Shown piece after piece: positions 41,916 through 50,579 of a stretch of 64,000 nt of DNA. The notes under the pieces were generated by a model that was not told the origin of the DNA, did no database searches, and saw only the letters and a list, made by a program, of their open reading frames with translations. Position numbers and translations under genes: made by a program. Source of the DNA: Saccharomonospora piscinae (lineage in GTDB: Bacteria > Actinomycetota > Actinomycetes > Mycobacteriales > Pseudonocardiaceae); the NCBI RefSeq assembly GCF_005862235.1, contig NZ_VCEK01000001.1:558001-622000 (forward strand), read 5' to 3'. Every line of letters starts with the position of its first letter. Positions within the stretch are counted from its first letter, which is position 1.

Positions 41916-43616
41916 TCAGCCGTCGTCCCCGTCCCCGTCCCCGTCCTCGTCACCGTCGTTGTCCCCGTCGTCCTCCCCGTCACCGCTGCCGCCGCTGTCG
42001 GCGGCGCCCAGATCGACGATCGAGACCGTCTCGTCGGTGTCGATCAGCACCTGTCCGTCCCGGGCAAGGGTGCCGAGGCGGTGGACCTCGCGGATGACGT
42101 CGCCGTCCGGCATGAGGAAGTCGAGCGTCACCTCGACCGTGTTCTCCCCGACGGCGTTCGGCCCGCCACTGATCACGATCTGGTCCACGCCCGACCAGAA
42201 GCCCCGGTAGGAGTCCTTGCCCTGCTCACGCAGGCCCGGCCCGAGGCGCTCCCACGCCTGGTCGACGTCGCCCGGCAGCAGCGCGTAGTAGTCGGCGACC
42301 GCCTGTTCGAGCTCCTGCGGGCTCGCGGTCTGTGACTCGGCCGACGGTGAGCTGGGCGGGGATTGCGCGGAAGTCGTGGTCTGCGAAGCCGCCGAGTCGC
42401 CCTGCGACTCCCCTGCCGCCGTGGTGACCGCGGAGGCCCCGGTGGCGGGCGGGCTCGCCCCGGCGGAGTCGTCCTCGCCGGACCCGCTGACGAGCAGCTC
42501 GGCCACGAGGATGCCCACGGCGGCCGCGGCGAGCACGGCCAGTGCTGTGGTGACCACGCGCGCCCGAGACCAGCCGCCCCGGCTTTCCGCCGGAGCCGCA
42601 GGCTGGCCCGACGGCGGGTGCGGCGCGTGCTGGGTGGTGTGGGCGGCCGGTGGTCCCGGCGCGGCGCCCGGTGGTGACGACGGGGCCGGCACGGCAGCGA
42701 CGGCGGCGGGCTGGAGATCCACTCGCGTGGCGGGCCTGGCGGGAGTGGCCGGGAGGGTCGGTGGCTCGACCGGCCTTCCTTCCGCGACCGCGTGCAGGGA
42801 GCTCTCCACGTCGGCCATCGCGGGCCGGGCGTGGGGTTCGGGATGCAGCATGGCCCGGAGCGGGCCGTCGAGCACACCCGCCTGCCGGGGTGGGATGACC
42901 TTGCCGGACGCGACGAGGTGCAGCATGGCGATCTCGTTGCCCGGGTTCTCGAAGGGCGGCCTGCCCTCCACGGCCGCGTAGAGGGTCGCCCCGAGCGAGA
43001 AGACGTCGGCCGCGGGCCCCGGCTCGGCGCCCCGCGCCGTCTCGGGCGAGAGGAACGCGGGCGTGCCGGCCAGCAGGCCGGTGCTCGTCACGGTGATGTC
43101 GCCCGCGGCACGGGAGATGCCGAAGTCGGTGATCTTGGCGGTGCCGTCGTCCGCGAGCAGCACGTTGCCGGGTTTGACGTCCCGGTGGATCACACCGGCC
43201 TCGTGCGCGGCGGTGAGTGCCGCGGCCACCTGCGCGCCGAAGCGCGCGACGTCCTGGGGCGGCAGCGTGCCGCGTTCTCCGAGCACGTCGGACAGGCTCC
43301 GGGACGGCAGGTACTCCATGACGAGCACCGGGTGCCCCTCGTGGTCCGCGACGTTGTAAACCGAGATCGCGTTCGGGTGCTGCAACCGGGCCGCGATCCG
43401 GCCCTCGCGAAACGCGCGCTGCCGCGCCTTCTCCGTCTCGGTGTCGTTGAGTCCCGGTGGGAGCAGCAGTTGCTTGACCGCGACGGTCCGGTCGAGCCGG
43501 ACATCCACGGCACGCCAGACCACCCCCATCGCGCCGCTGCCGACCCGGCTGTCCAGCCGGTAGCGCCCCGCGATCAGCGTTCCGTCGCCGTCACTGCCGT
43601 CACTGCCGTCACTCAC
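41916..43616 (-). CDS. PknA/PknB-like serine/threonine protein kinase
   Basis: A 566-residue receptor kinase. After SDGSDGSDGDG the kinase domain begins YRLDSRVGSGAMGVVWRAVD, with VAVKQL (lysine), HRDVKPGNVLL (catalytic loop), TDFGIS and GTPAFLSPE (activation segment). A Pro/Ala-rich linker, a transmembrane helix (ALAVLAAAAVGILVAELLVS) and an extracytoplasmic domain of about 140 residues follow, ending in an acidic run GGSGDGEDDGDNDGDEDGDG. There is no PASTA domain. GTG 43616 is supported by GGAGGTGG. It lies back to back with the gas vesicle operon. Confidence 0.93.
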   Translation of the reverse strand: MSDGSDGSDGDGTLIAGRYRLDSRVGSGAMGVVWRAVDVRLDRTVAVKQLLLPPGLNDTETEKARQRAFREGRIAARLQHPNAISVYNVADHEGHPVLVMEYLPSRSLSDVLGERGTLPPQDVARFGAQVAAALTAAHEAGVIHRDVKPGNVLLADDGTAKITDFGISRAAGDITVTSTGLLAGTPAFLSPETARGAEPGPAADVFSLGATLYAAVEGRPPFENPGNEIAMLHLVASGKVIPPRQAGVLDGPLRAMLHPEPHARPAMADVESSLHAVAEGRPVEPPTLPATPARPATRVDLQPAAVAAVPAPSSPPGAAPGPPAAHTTQHAPHPPSGQPAAPAESRGGWSRARVVTTALAVLAAAAVGILVAELLVSGSGEDDSAGASPPATGASAVTTAAGESQGDSAASQTTTSAQSPPSSPSAESQTASPQELEQAVADYYALLPGDVDQAWERLGPGLREQGKDSYRGFWSGVDQIVISGGPNAVGENTVEVTLDFLMPDGDVIREVHRLGTLARDGQVLIDTDETVSIVDLGAADSGGSGDGEDDGDNDGDEDGDGDGDDG

Positions 43617-43731
43617 CTCGGACCCACCTCCTTGCCCGGGACAGACTAGAGCGTCACGATCACAGCGCCCGGCCAGGTCCGGCAAGCCCGTGGGCCTTAT
43701 GGATCATTTGTCCGGCCGACGCAAGAGCTGC

Positions 43732-43757
43732 GTTTTCCTTTCACTCGAACGGGGTAT
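43732..43757 (+). promoter_or_regulatory. SigB/SigF-like stress promoter of the gas vesicle operon
   Basis: GTTT at 43732-43735 and GGGTAT at 43752-43757, spaced 16 bp. This matches the actinobacterial alternative sigma factor consensus GTTT-N14-16-GGGTAT. The first gene begins 38 bp downstream at 43796. Confidence 0.65.
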
Positions 43758-43795
43758 CAATCCTGGGTCCGTGACTCCGGCCCGAGGAGACATTC

Positions 43796-44464
43796 ATGAA
43801 ACGCGGTGCGCAGACCGCCGTCGCCGTCGTTGCCGGGTATCTCCTGGGACGCACCAAGAAAATGCGCCTGGCGCTGATGATCGCGGCGGCGGGAGCGACG
43901 GGCAAGGTCGGATCCAGCCCGCAAAGCCTGGTGAAGGACGGGTTCAAGAAGCTGTCCGAGACCGCGGACTTCGGTCAGATCACTGACAGCGTGCGCGGTG
44001 AACTCGCGGGGGCGGCCAAGGCCGCGGCGACGAGGGCGGCCACCTCCCGGGTCGAGTCGCTGAGCAGGCGACTCCAGGAGGGCCCGTCCGAGGGTGCCGA
44101 CGACGGCGAGGAAGCGGAGCAGCGGGAATCCGGTCGCGAGGAACCGGAACAGCAGGATTCCGAGCAGCGGGAACCGGAACGGAAGCGTCCGGCCACCCGG
44201 GAGCGGCCCGCGCGCCGGTCGTCATCGCGGCGCGGCGACGACTCCGGCGGTGACAGCGACAGCGGCGCCGAAGAGGGCGAGCGCCGCGGCCGCCGCGCCA
44301 CGGCGGGCTCGCGCCGCCCGGCGAAACGGTCGGCGCCGTCCCGGTCCCGCGAGGAGCAGTCCGACGAGGCCGAGAGTGACAGCGATGCCGGGGAGCAGGA
44401 GCGCCCCCGGACCCGAGCGCGGTCGGCGGCCGGGCGCTCCCCCGTCCGCAGGGCAGGGAGGTGA
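43796..44464 (+). CDS. gas vesicle cluster accessory protein, Lys/Arg/Glu-rich
   Basis: A 222-residue protein. A short hydrophobic N-terminus (RGAQTAVAVVAGYLLGRTKK, IAAAGATG) is followed by a coiled or disordered tail rich in E/R/S/Q from about residue 90. The first part is helical and basic, with a pattern resembling small membrane-associated proteins found next to actinobacterial gvp operons. ATG 43796 follows CGAGGAG. Three base pairs separate it from the SRPBCC gene. Its function is not known; genes at such positions have been labelled gvpY/gvpZ in Streptomyces, but I do not assign the name. Confidence 0.8.
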   Translation: MKRGAQTAVAVVAGYLLGRTKKMRLALMIAAAGATGKVGSSPQSLVKDGFKKLSETADFGQITDSVRGELAGAAKAAATRAATSRVESLSRRLQEGPSEGADDGEEAEQRESGREEPEQQDSEQREPERKRPATRERPARRSSSRRGDDSGGDSDSGAEEGERRGRRATAGSRRPAKRSAPSRSREEQSDEAESDSDAGEQERPRTRARSAAGRSPVRRAGR

Positions 44465-44467
44465 GCT

Positions 44468-45619
44468 GTGACCAGGGCAGCAGGCAGGACCGCGGGTAAG
44501 GCCGCGGACACGGCGGGCAAGGCAGGCGACACAGCGGGCAAAACCGCGAAGAAGGCCGGTTCCGCCGCACCCGGCGGCGCACTGACCGACGCGCTGGGCA
44601 CGCTGGCGGGCACGTTGGCCAATCGCGCGGCCTCGTCGGTGGCCGGCACGGTGAGCCGGTCGGCCCAGCGGCTCACGGACTACGCCGACGGCGGTGGCGG
44701 TGACGGTGACGGTGGCGGGGGTCTCGGCACGGCACTCACCGGAGCGAAGAAGCTCGCGGAGGGCCAGACCCCGGTCCGCGCCGCGCTGAGCACGGGCGCG
44801 TCCAAGGTCAAGGAGAAGGTCAAGAGCGCGTTCGGCGGCGGAGGATCGGGCAAGAAGGGCGGCGGGCTCAAGCTCACCAACATCGTCGAGGCGATCGACG
44901 TCGGCGTGCCGGTGGATGTGGCCTACGACCAGTGGACGCGCTTCACCGACTTCCCGACCTTCATGAAGAAGGTCGAGAACGTCGAGCAGGAGTCCGACGA
45001 AAAGCTGTCGTGGAAGGCGCAGGTGCTCTGGTCGCACCGGTCCTGGGATTCGACGATCACCGATCAGGTTCCCGACCAGCACATCGTGTGGCGCTCGAAG
45101 GGCGAGAAGGGCTACGTCGACGGCGCGGTGACGTTCCACGAGCTGGGACCGAACCTCACCCGCATTCTGCTGGTACTGGAGTACCACCCGCAGGGGTTCT
45201 TCGAGCAGACCGGCAATCTGTGGCGCGCCCAGGGCCGCCGCGCCCGCCTGGAGCTGAAGCACTTCCGCAGGCACGTGATGACGAAGACGCTCCTGCATCC
45301 CGAGGAACTGGAGGGCTGGCGCGGCACCATCCACGACGAAGAGGTGGTGGACGACGGCAGCGACGCGCGACCGCCCCGCGAATCCGGCGGCTCCGAGGAC
45401 GAGGACGAGCGGGACGACGACTACGACGAGGGCGAGGGAGACGGCGAGGACTACGAGGACGAGGAGTACGACGACTCCGACGACTCCGAGGAATCCGAGG
45501 ACGAAGAGGACGACGAGGACCAGGACCGCGACGAGACCGAGCAGGACGACAGCGGCGACGACCGCGAGACCCCCGCCCGGCGGGGCGGCGGACGCCGGGG
45601 ACGAGGAGGACGTGCGTGA
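44468..45619 (+). CDS. SRPBCC (polyketide-cyclase-like) protein of the gas vesicle cluster
   Basis: A 383-residue protein. A low-complexity Ala/Lys/Gly N-terminus (about 1-130) leads to an SRPBCC domain (about 137-280: [63 protein letters not shown]). A very acidic tail follows (Asp/Glu-rich, 310-370) with a short basic end. The acidic tail is unusual for the fold. GTG 44468 is used; the stop overlaps gvpA's start (GTGA). Such SRPBCC genes recur in actinobacterial gas vesicle operons, but the role is not established. Confidence 0.85.
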   Translation: MTRAAGRTAGKAADTAGKAGDTAGKTAKKAGSAAPGGALTDALGTLAGTLANRAASSVAGTVSRSAQRLTDYADGGGGDGDGGGGLGTALTGAKKLAEGQTPVRAALSTGASKVKEKVKSAFGGGGSGKKGGGLKLTNIVEAIDVGVPVDVAYDQWTRFTDFPTFMKKVENVEQESDEKLSWKAQVLWSHRSWDSTITDQVPDQHIVWRSKGEKGYVDGAVTFHELGPNLTRILLVLEYHPQGFFEQTGNLWRAQGRRARLELKHFRRHVMTKTLLHPEELEGWRGTIHDEEVVDDGSDARPPRESGGSEDEDERDDDYDEGEGDGEDYEDEEYDDSDDSEESEDEEDDEDQDRDETEQDDSGDDRETPARRGGGRRGRGGRA

Positions 45620-45984
45620 CCTCTGTACAACCAGCGGGCGGCGGGGGCGGTCCCTCGCCGTCGGGACTCGCCGACGTCATCGACACGATCCTGGACAAGG
45701 GACTGGTGATCGACGCCTACGTGCGGGTGTCGCTGGTCGGGATCGAACTGTTGACCATCGACGCCCGGATCGTGGTGGCCAGTGTGGACACCTACCTGCG
45801 GTTCGCGGAGGCCACCAGCAGGCTCCAGATCGGCGACGACCAGAAGCAGGGGCTGCCCGAGCTGGTGGAGGGCATGACGTCCGGCGCGGCCAAGTCCAAG
45901 ACCAAGGGCGCCCTCGACGCGGCGGGCGACAAGCTGCGCGACGTCTTCGGTGAGACCGAGGCCGAGACCGAGAGGAGGGCCTGA
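45616..45984 (+). CDS. gvpA: gas vesicle structural protein GvpA
   Basis: A 122-residue GvpA-family protein. The core [20 protein letters not shown] and [20 protein letters not shown] is the canonical beta-hairpin shell sequence. [19 protein letters not shown] follows, and a hydrophilic C-terminal extension of about 40 residues makes it longer than typical GvpA (about 70-80 residues). GTG 45616 overlaps the previous stop. The main shell subunit forms the gas-filled cylinder wall. Confidence 0.95.
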   Translation: MTSVQPAGGGGGPSPSGLADVIDTILDKGLVIDAYVRVSLVGIELLTIDARIVVASVDTYLRFAEATSRLQIGDDQKQGLPELVEGMTSGAAKSKTKGALDAAGDKLRDVFGETEAETERRA

Positions 45985-46809
45985 ATGGCGGGGACGGCGA
46001 CGACCACCGACCGGCGCGAACACGACGAGGGCAACGAGGACCACGGTGAGTCGCGGCGCACCCGAGGGGCGTACGTCTACGGCATCGTGCCCGCCGACGT
46101 CGAGACCGACCCGGAGGTGCGCGGCCTCGGCGACCCGCCCGGCGAGATCACCGTGGTGCGCCACGGGGACGTCGCCGCGCTGGTCAGCGACCTGACGATC
46201 GACCGCCCGCTGGGCACGCCCGAGGACCTGCGCACCCACGCGGAGATCCTCGACGCCACCGCGGCCGAGGTCCCGGTGCTGCCGCTGCGGTTCGGTGCGG
46301 TGCTGACCGACACCGACGCCGTGTCGGCCGAGTTGCTCGCCGAGCACCACGACGAGTTCGCGGCGGCACTCACTGAACTGGAGGGCAAGGCCGAGTACGT
46401 CGTCAAGGGCCGCTACGACGAGCGGGCCGTGCTCGCCGAGATCCTGTCGGAGAACGACGAGGCCAGCCGCCTGCGGGACGCGATCCAGGACAAGCCCGAA
46501 GAGGCCACCCGCAACGAGCGCATCGCACTCGGCGAACTCATCGCGAACACCATCACGGCCAAGCGCGAGCAGGACACGCGCACAACCGTGGCGGCGCTGG
46601 AGGAGCTCGGCCTCACCGTGGCCGAACGGGAACCGACCCATGAACGCGACGCCGTCTACGTCGCCTGCCTCGCCGACACGGGCGCCCAGGCCGACCTCGA
46701 AAACCTCGTCGACGACCTGGCCGGACGCTGGGGCGAGCGGGTGGACCTGCGGTTGCTCGGCCCGCTCGCGGCCTACGACTTCGTACTCACCGCCCGGCAG
46801 GGCGGGTAG
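45985..46809 (+). CDS. gvpF: gas vesicle protein GvpF/GvpL family (GvpF position)
   Basis: A 274-residue GvpL/F protein. An acidic 30-residue N-terminus is followed by AYVYGIVPADV, and VLPLRFGAVLTD is the family signature. EYVVKGRYDERAVLAEIL and AAYDFVLTARQGG complete the two-domain fold. Required for vesicle assembly as a minor component or chaperone. ATG 45985 directly follows the gvpA stop. Confidence 0.94.
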   Translation: MAGTATTTDRREHDEGNEDHGESRRTRGAYVYGIVPADVETDPEVRGLGDPPGEITVVRHGDVAALVSDLTIDRPLGTPEDLRTHAEILDATAAEVPVLPLRFGAVLTDTDAVSAELLAEHHDEFAAALTELEGKAEYVVKGRYDERAVLAEILSENDEASRLRDAIQDKPEEATRNERIALGELIANTITAKREQDTRTTVAALEELGLTVAEREPTHERDAVYVACLADTGAQADLENLVDDLAGRWGERVDLRLLGPLAAYDFVLTARQGG

Positions 46810-46825
46810 GAAGGACGGTGCCGAG

Positions 46826-47077
46826 GTGGGACTGGTGACGATGATCCTGGGACTGCCGCTGGCCCCGGTGCGGGGCGTGGTGTCCCTGGCCGACGTGATC
46901 CGCGAGCAGGTCGACAAGGAGCTCTACGACCCGGCGTCCGTGCGGCGGGAGCTGGAGGCCGCCGAGGAGGCCAGGGCGGCGGGCGAGATCTCGGCCGAGG
47001 AGGAGGCCGAGATCCAGCAGCGCGCGCTGAGCAGGCTTACCGGCAGTGACCCGGCCCCGCCCGCCGAAGGGAGCTGA
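46826..47077 (+). CDS. gvpG: gas vesicle protein GvpG
   Basis: An 83-residue helical protein: LVTMILGLPLAPVRGVVSLA, DVIREQVDKELYDPASVRRE, ISAEEEAEIQQRALSRL. This is diagnostic for GvpG, a minor assembly protein acting with GvpF/L. GTG 46826 follows a weak GAGG. It lies 16 bp after gvpF. Confidence 0.93.
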   Translation: MGLVTMILGLPLAPVRGVVSLADVIREQVDKELYDPASVRRELEAAEEARAAGEISAEEEAEIQQRALSRLTGSDPAPPAEGS

Positions 47078-47084
47078 GGCGGCG

Positions 47085-47357
47085 ATGACCGAGGACCTCG
47101 GCGAGGTGACCGCGGCGCAGGCGGCCGAACGCGCGCTGGACCACGTCGAGCGGCTCACCCGGCGGCAGCCGCTCGGCGTGACCTCCGTGGCGCCCACCGA
47201 GGAGGGCTGGCTCGCGGAGGTGGAGGTCGTGGAGGAGAGCCGGGTGCCGTCGACGGCGAACATTCTCGGCCTCTACGAGGTCGACATGGAGGTGAACGGT
47301 GACCTGGTGTCGTACCGCAGGACCCGTCGCTACGCGCGGGGCCGCACCGAGGGGTGA
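47085..47357 (+). CDS. gvpO: gas vesicle protein GvpO
   Basis: A 90-residue GvpO. The family motif W(L)AEVEVVEE is followed by RVPSTANILGLYEVDMEVNG and SYRRTRRYARG. GvpO proteins are needed for vesicle formation, possibly in regulation. ATG 47085 is used; the gene follows gvpG by 7 bp. Confidence 0.93.
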   Translation: MTEDLGEVTAAQAAERALDHVERLTRRQPLGVTSVAPTEEGWLAEVEVVEESRVPSTANILGLYEVDMEVNGDLVSYRRTRRYARGRTEG

Positions 47358-47389
47358 CACGTGAGGCCGGAACGTGACGGGAGGCGTAC

Positions 47390-47803
47390 ATGACCAGCGC
47401 GGGACGGCCGGGTTCGGCCCTGACCTCGTCGACCGGCTCGGCGGCGAGCCACCAGCCCGCCAACCTCGGCGACATCCTCGAACGGGTGCTCGACAAGGGG
47501 CTCGTGATCGCCGGGGACATCCAGGTGAACCTGCTGGACATCGAGCTGCTGACGATCAAGCTGCGGCTGGTGGTCGCCTCGCTGGAGACGGCGAAGGAAG
47601 TCGGCATCAACTGGTGGGAGAACGACCCCTGGCTCACCGGCCGTAGCGCGGACGGCGAGCGCCAGCACGAGCTGGAACGCGAGAACCGGGAACTGCGGCG
47701 GCGCGTGGAGGCCCTGGAAGCAGGCTCTGCCGGACAGGCGCACGGCGCGGCCACCGACGAGGTGATCGAGGCGGAACCGGTGCGGGAGGACCGGGATGGC
47801 TGA
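47390..47803 (+). CDS. gvpJ: gas vesicle protein GvpJ (GvpA-like)
   Basis: A 137-residue GvpA-family paralogue. The core NLGDILERVLDKGLVIAGDI and IELLTIKLRLVVASLETAKE is followed by WWENDPWL, typical of GvpJ/GvpM. A Glu-rich coiled-coil tail (ELERENRELRRRVEALEAG) follows. It is a minor shell protein thought to act at vesicle nucleation. ATG 47390 follows GGGAGG. The last codons overlap gvpL by 8 bp. Confidence 0.9.
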   Translation: MTSAGRPGSALTSSTGSAASHQPANLGDILERVLDKGLVIAGDIQVNLLDIELLTIKLRLVVASLETAKEVGINWWENDPWLTGRSADGERQHELERENRELRRRVEALEAGSAGQAHGAATDEVIEAEPVREDRDG

Positions 47804-48617
47804 GGTCGGCGCCGCCGCTACGGGTCGCGGTCTGTGGCTGTACGCGGTGGCACGCGGACTCGACCCCGGCGCCGTCGCGGAGGCGCGCGGGGTCGCCGAC
47901 GGTGCCGTGCGCATCGTCTCGGTGCCCCTCCCGGAGTCCGGGCGGACGGTGTCGGCTGTGGTCTCCACCGTCGCACTGGCGGAGTTCGGCGAGGCCGCCC
48001 TGCACCGCAACCTGGAGGACCTCGACTGGCTCGCGGCCACCGCGCGCGCCCACGACGCGGTGGTGGCCGCCGTGTCCGGGGCGGCCGACGCCGCGGTTCC
48101 GCTGCGGCTGGCCACCGTGTGCTACGACGAGGACCGGGTGCGGGCGCTGGTCGCCGAACGGGACCGCGAGTTCGCCACGACCCTGGACGCGCTGAGCGGG
48201 CGCACGGAATGGGGCGTCAAGGTCTACACCGAGCCCGGGCGGCACACCGGCGGGGAGGAACCCGCGGCCACGGCGACCGGACCCGGTGGCGCGGGAGCGG
48301 CCTACCTGCGCAAACGCAAGGCGGCGCTGTCGGCGAGGGAGACGGGCGAGCGGGTCGCGGCCGAGCACGCCGAGCGCCTGCACGGCACACTGGCCGCGAC
48401 CGCGGTGGCGCACCGCCGCCATCCACCACAGGATCCCAAGCTCTCGGGCGAGCGCGCCCGCAACGTGCTCAACGGTGCCTACCTGGTCGACGACGACCGC
48501 GCGCGCGAGTTCGCCGAGCTGGTCCGCGCGCTCGACGCCGAGCACGAGAGCGTCCGGGTGGAGCTGACCGGCCCGTGGCCTCCGTACTCGTTCGCCTCCG
48601 TGGGGCTGGCGGAATGA
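47796..48617 (+). CDS. gvpL: gas vesicle protein GvpL/GvpF family (GvpL position)
   Basis: A 273-residue second GvpL/F protein: GLWLYAVARGLDPG, PLRLATVCYDEDRVRALVAE, GPWPPYSFASVGLAE at the C-terminus. It lacks the acidic N-terminus of the gvpF product and is more diverged, consistent with the GvpL role. It is translated in a tight chain, overlapping gvpJ by 8 bp and gvpS by 4 bp. Confidence 0.93.
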   Translation: MAEVGAAATGRGLWLYAVARGLDPGAVAEARGVADGAVRIVSVPLPESGRTVSAVVSTVALAEFGEAALHRNLEDLDWLAATARAHDAVVAAVSGAADAAVPLRLATVCYDEDRVRALVAERDREFATTLDALSGRTEWGVKVYTEPGRHTGGEEPAATATGPGGAGAAYLRKRKAALSARETGERVAAEHAERLHGTLAATAVAHRRHPPQDPKLSGERARNVLNGAYLVDDDRAREFAELVRALDAEHESVRVELTGPWPPYSFASVGLAE

Positions 48618-48880
48618 CCGTGACGGAACCCGAGGCGCGGCGAGCGGACCCGGCGGAGACGTTGCTCGGCGCGGGCGCGAGCCCGCTGGGCGAGCCGGCG
48701 GCGACCGCCGCGCCCGAGCGCCGGATCGCGCTGGTGGACCTGCTCGACCGCGTGCTCGCGGGAGGGGTCGTGCTCTCCGGTGAGGTCACGCTGGCCATCG
48801 CGGACGTCGATCTGGTCCACGTCTCGTTGCGGGCACTCATCACCTCCGTGAGCACCCTGGAGCAGGGAGGCAGGCCGTGA
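48614..48880 (+). CDS. gvpS: gas vesicle protein GvpS (GvpA-like)
   Basis: An 88-residue small GvpA-family protein: IALVDLLDRVLAGGVVLSGE, VTLAIADVDLVHVSLRALIT. Position between gvpL and gvpK and the sequence fit GvpS. Probably a minor shell component. ATG 48614 overlaps the gvpL stop (ATGA). Confidence 0.9.
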   Translation: MTVTEPEARRADPAETLLGAGASPLGEPAATAAPERRIALVDLLDRVLAGGVVLSGEVTLAIADVDLVHVSLRALITSVSTLEQGGRP

Positions 48881-49191
48881 GTGACAGCACCGGTGAGCCG
48901 GAACACCGCAACCCGCTCGCGGAGCGCATCGACAGCGATCCCGAATCGGTCGAGCACGGCCTCGCGAGCCTGGTCCTGACCATCGTCGAGCTGCTCCGCC
49001 AGCTCATGGAACGGCAGGCACTGCGCCGCGTCGATTCCGGTGACCTGAGCGACGAGCAGGTCGAACGCATTGGTCTGACCCTCATGCGGCTGGAGGAGCG
49101 CATGGAGGAACTGCGCGAGCACTTCGGGCTCGAACCGGAGGACCTGAACATCGATCTCGGGCCGCTGGGCCCGCTGCTGGCCGACGAGTGA
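48877..49191 (+). CDS. gvpK: gas vesicle protein GvpK
   Basis: A 104-residue helical protein: SVEHGLASLVLTIVELLRQL, MERQALRRVDSGDLSDEQVE, RIGLTLMRLEERMEEL and the terminal DLNIDLGPLGPLL are diagnostic of GvpK. It completes the set for assembly. GTG 48877 overlaps the gvpS stop. Confidence 0.94.
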   Translation: MSDSTGEPEHRNPLAERIDSDPESVEHGLASLVLTIVELLRQLMERQALRRVDSGDLSDEQVERIGLTLMRLEERMEELREHFGLEPEDLNIDLGPLGPLLADE

Positions 49192-49212
49192 GCTTTCGTA
49201 TGCTGTCGCGCC

Positions 49213-49578
49213 ATGGGTTGGTTGTCAGGCGCACGGCAGGCCGCCTACGCCCGGCGTGATCTCGACGCGCTCGCCGCGCGGCTCGCCTCGGCGGGACTGA
49301 GCACGGCCGGGTTGGGACCGGGCCTGCTCGCCGACGTCGACCAGCACGCGGCCGCGGTGCGGGACATCCTGGAAGCCGACGGTGGTCGCGCCGGGCTGGT
49401 GGAACTCGCGGCGTACGCGCAGGGCGCGCTGGACGCGGCGGCCGAGCGCGGGTGTGCCCCGGAGCAGGGGCCGGAACCCGACTCGTGGATCGTGCTACGC
49501 CTGCTCGCCGTGTGCGCGCTCGCCGACGCCCCGTTCGCCGACGACCGCCCCGGCCTGGACCCGCTGCTGCCGACCTGA
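49213..49578 (+). CDS. hypothetical protein, possibly DUF6401-like
   Basis: A 121-residue soluble helical protein (RDLDALAARLASAGLSTAGL, VDQHAAAVRDILEADGG, LDAAAERGCAPEQG). It resembles small actinobacterial proteins annotated DUF6401, but I cannot confirm. It starts 21 bp after gvpK on the same strand and could be cotranscribed with the gas vesicle operon. No known role. Confidence 0.7.
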   Translation: MGWLSGARQAAYARRDLDALAARLASAGLSTAGLGPGLLADVDQHAAAVRDILEADGGRAGLVELAAYAQGALDAAAERGCAPEQGPEPDSWIVLRLLAVCALADAPFADDRPGLDPLLPT

Positions 49579-49634
49579 ACCCGCGGCCCGGGCGCGTCGC
49601 CCGCCACCTGGGCTCGGCGCCGCCACCGCAGCTA

Positions 49635-50408
49635 TCAGCCGCGGGGCGGCTGCGTGGTACGGGTCTGGTCCTCGGGGGTCTGGATCGGTTCGGTCTGTGC
49701 CCGGGTCACGTCCTCGTGGCCGCGCTGGTAGGCCTCGGCCTGGGCCTTCGCGTGCGGCATCTCCTCCTCGGCCCGGTCCAGCCACCGCTCCCAGCGCTGC
49801 TGCATGGGCCGCATCAGGCCACCGCCGACCCCGATCGCCAGTACCAGCCCCACCGTCGCGAGCACGGTGATCAGAACCGGGGTGGTGACCGTGGTGGCCA
49901 CCCCGATCTGGTTCAGCGCGGCGATCACCCCGAGCCCGATGATGAACACCTGCGCGACCGTGGCCAGCACCGGACCGTAGCTGAGTCCGCCCAGCGCGCC
50001 GCGGATGATGTCCTTGACGGCGCTGGCGATGGCGGCGGCCACGACGACGATCACGATGGCCACGATCGCCCTCGGCAGCCACGCCACGATGCCTGCGAGC
50101 ATGTCGCTCACCGGGTTCGGCCCGAACACCCCGAAGGCGATCTGCAACGCGATCAGCAACACGGCGTAGTACACGATGGCCGCGACGAGACTGCTCGCGT
50201 CGTACTTGGACCGTTCCAGTGCGCGCTTGATGCCGCCGCGCTCCACCGCGCGGTCGAAGTTCAGCCGCTCCAGGACGATGTCGACGAGCTTGCGCAGCCC
50301 CTTCGCCACCAGCCATCCGATGAGGAGGATGACGAGGAACGCGGCGAACTTCGGCAGGAAGGTGATGACCGACCGCAGCGCGTCGTTGAACGATTCGGTG
50401 ATGTTCAT
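49635..50408 (-). CDS. mechanosensitive-channel-like membrane protein
   Basis: A 257-residue membrane protein with about five hydrophobic segments: VITFLPKFAAFLVILLIGWL, two more in VAAIVYYAVLLIALQIAFGV and AIVAIVIVVVAAAIASAVKD, then VFIIGLGVIAALNQIG, VLITVLATVGLVLAIGVG. Two conserved TM-helix repeats match CmpX/MscS-associated proteins, but the MscS beta domain is missing. The soluble C-terminus (about 45 residues) is polar. ATG 50408 is used. Probably a turgor- or membrane-related channel-like protein. Confidence 0.85.
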   Translation of the reverse strand: MNITESFNDALRSVITFLPKFAAFLVILLIGWLVAKGLRKLVDIVLERLNFDRAVERGGIKRALERSKYDASSLVAAIVYYAVLLIALQIAFGVFGPNPVSDMLAGIVAWLPRAIVAIVIVVVAAAIASAVKDIIRGALGGLSYGPVLATVAQVFIIGLGVIAALNQIGVATTVTTPVLITVLATVGLVLAIGVGGGLMRPMQQRWERWLDRAEEEMPHAKAQAEAYQRGHEDVTRAQTEPIQTPEDQTRTTQPPRG

Positions 50409-50544
50409 CGGGGTTCACATCCTTTCCGTGGGCCGGCTGGTCTTCACCTCCGCGCACGGACTGGGTCGGTCTCGACGCCGGGCCACACCGTTCGGCTGTG
50501 CGCTGGACTACCCGCTGCGCGGCGGGACACTCGCGCTCCGCACC

Positions 50545-50579
50545 CACCCTTTCGGGGCGCTGTACGCCCTGAAAGGGTG
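50545..50579 (-). promoter_or_regulatory. strong hairpin in the leader of the channel-like gene
   Basis: CACCCTTTCGGGGCG (50545-50559) pairs with CGCCCTGAAAGGGTG (50565-50579), 15 bp (one G-U) and loop CTGTA. It lies about 140 bp before the start of the minus-strand channel gene. It could be a leader structure, or a terminator or dispersed palindrome. Confidence 0.6.
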
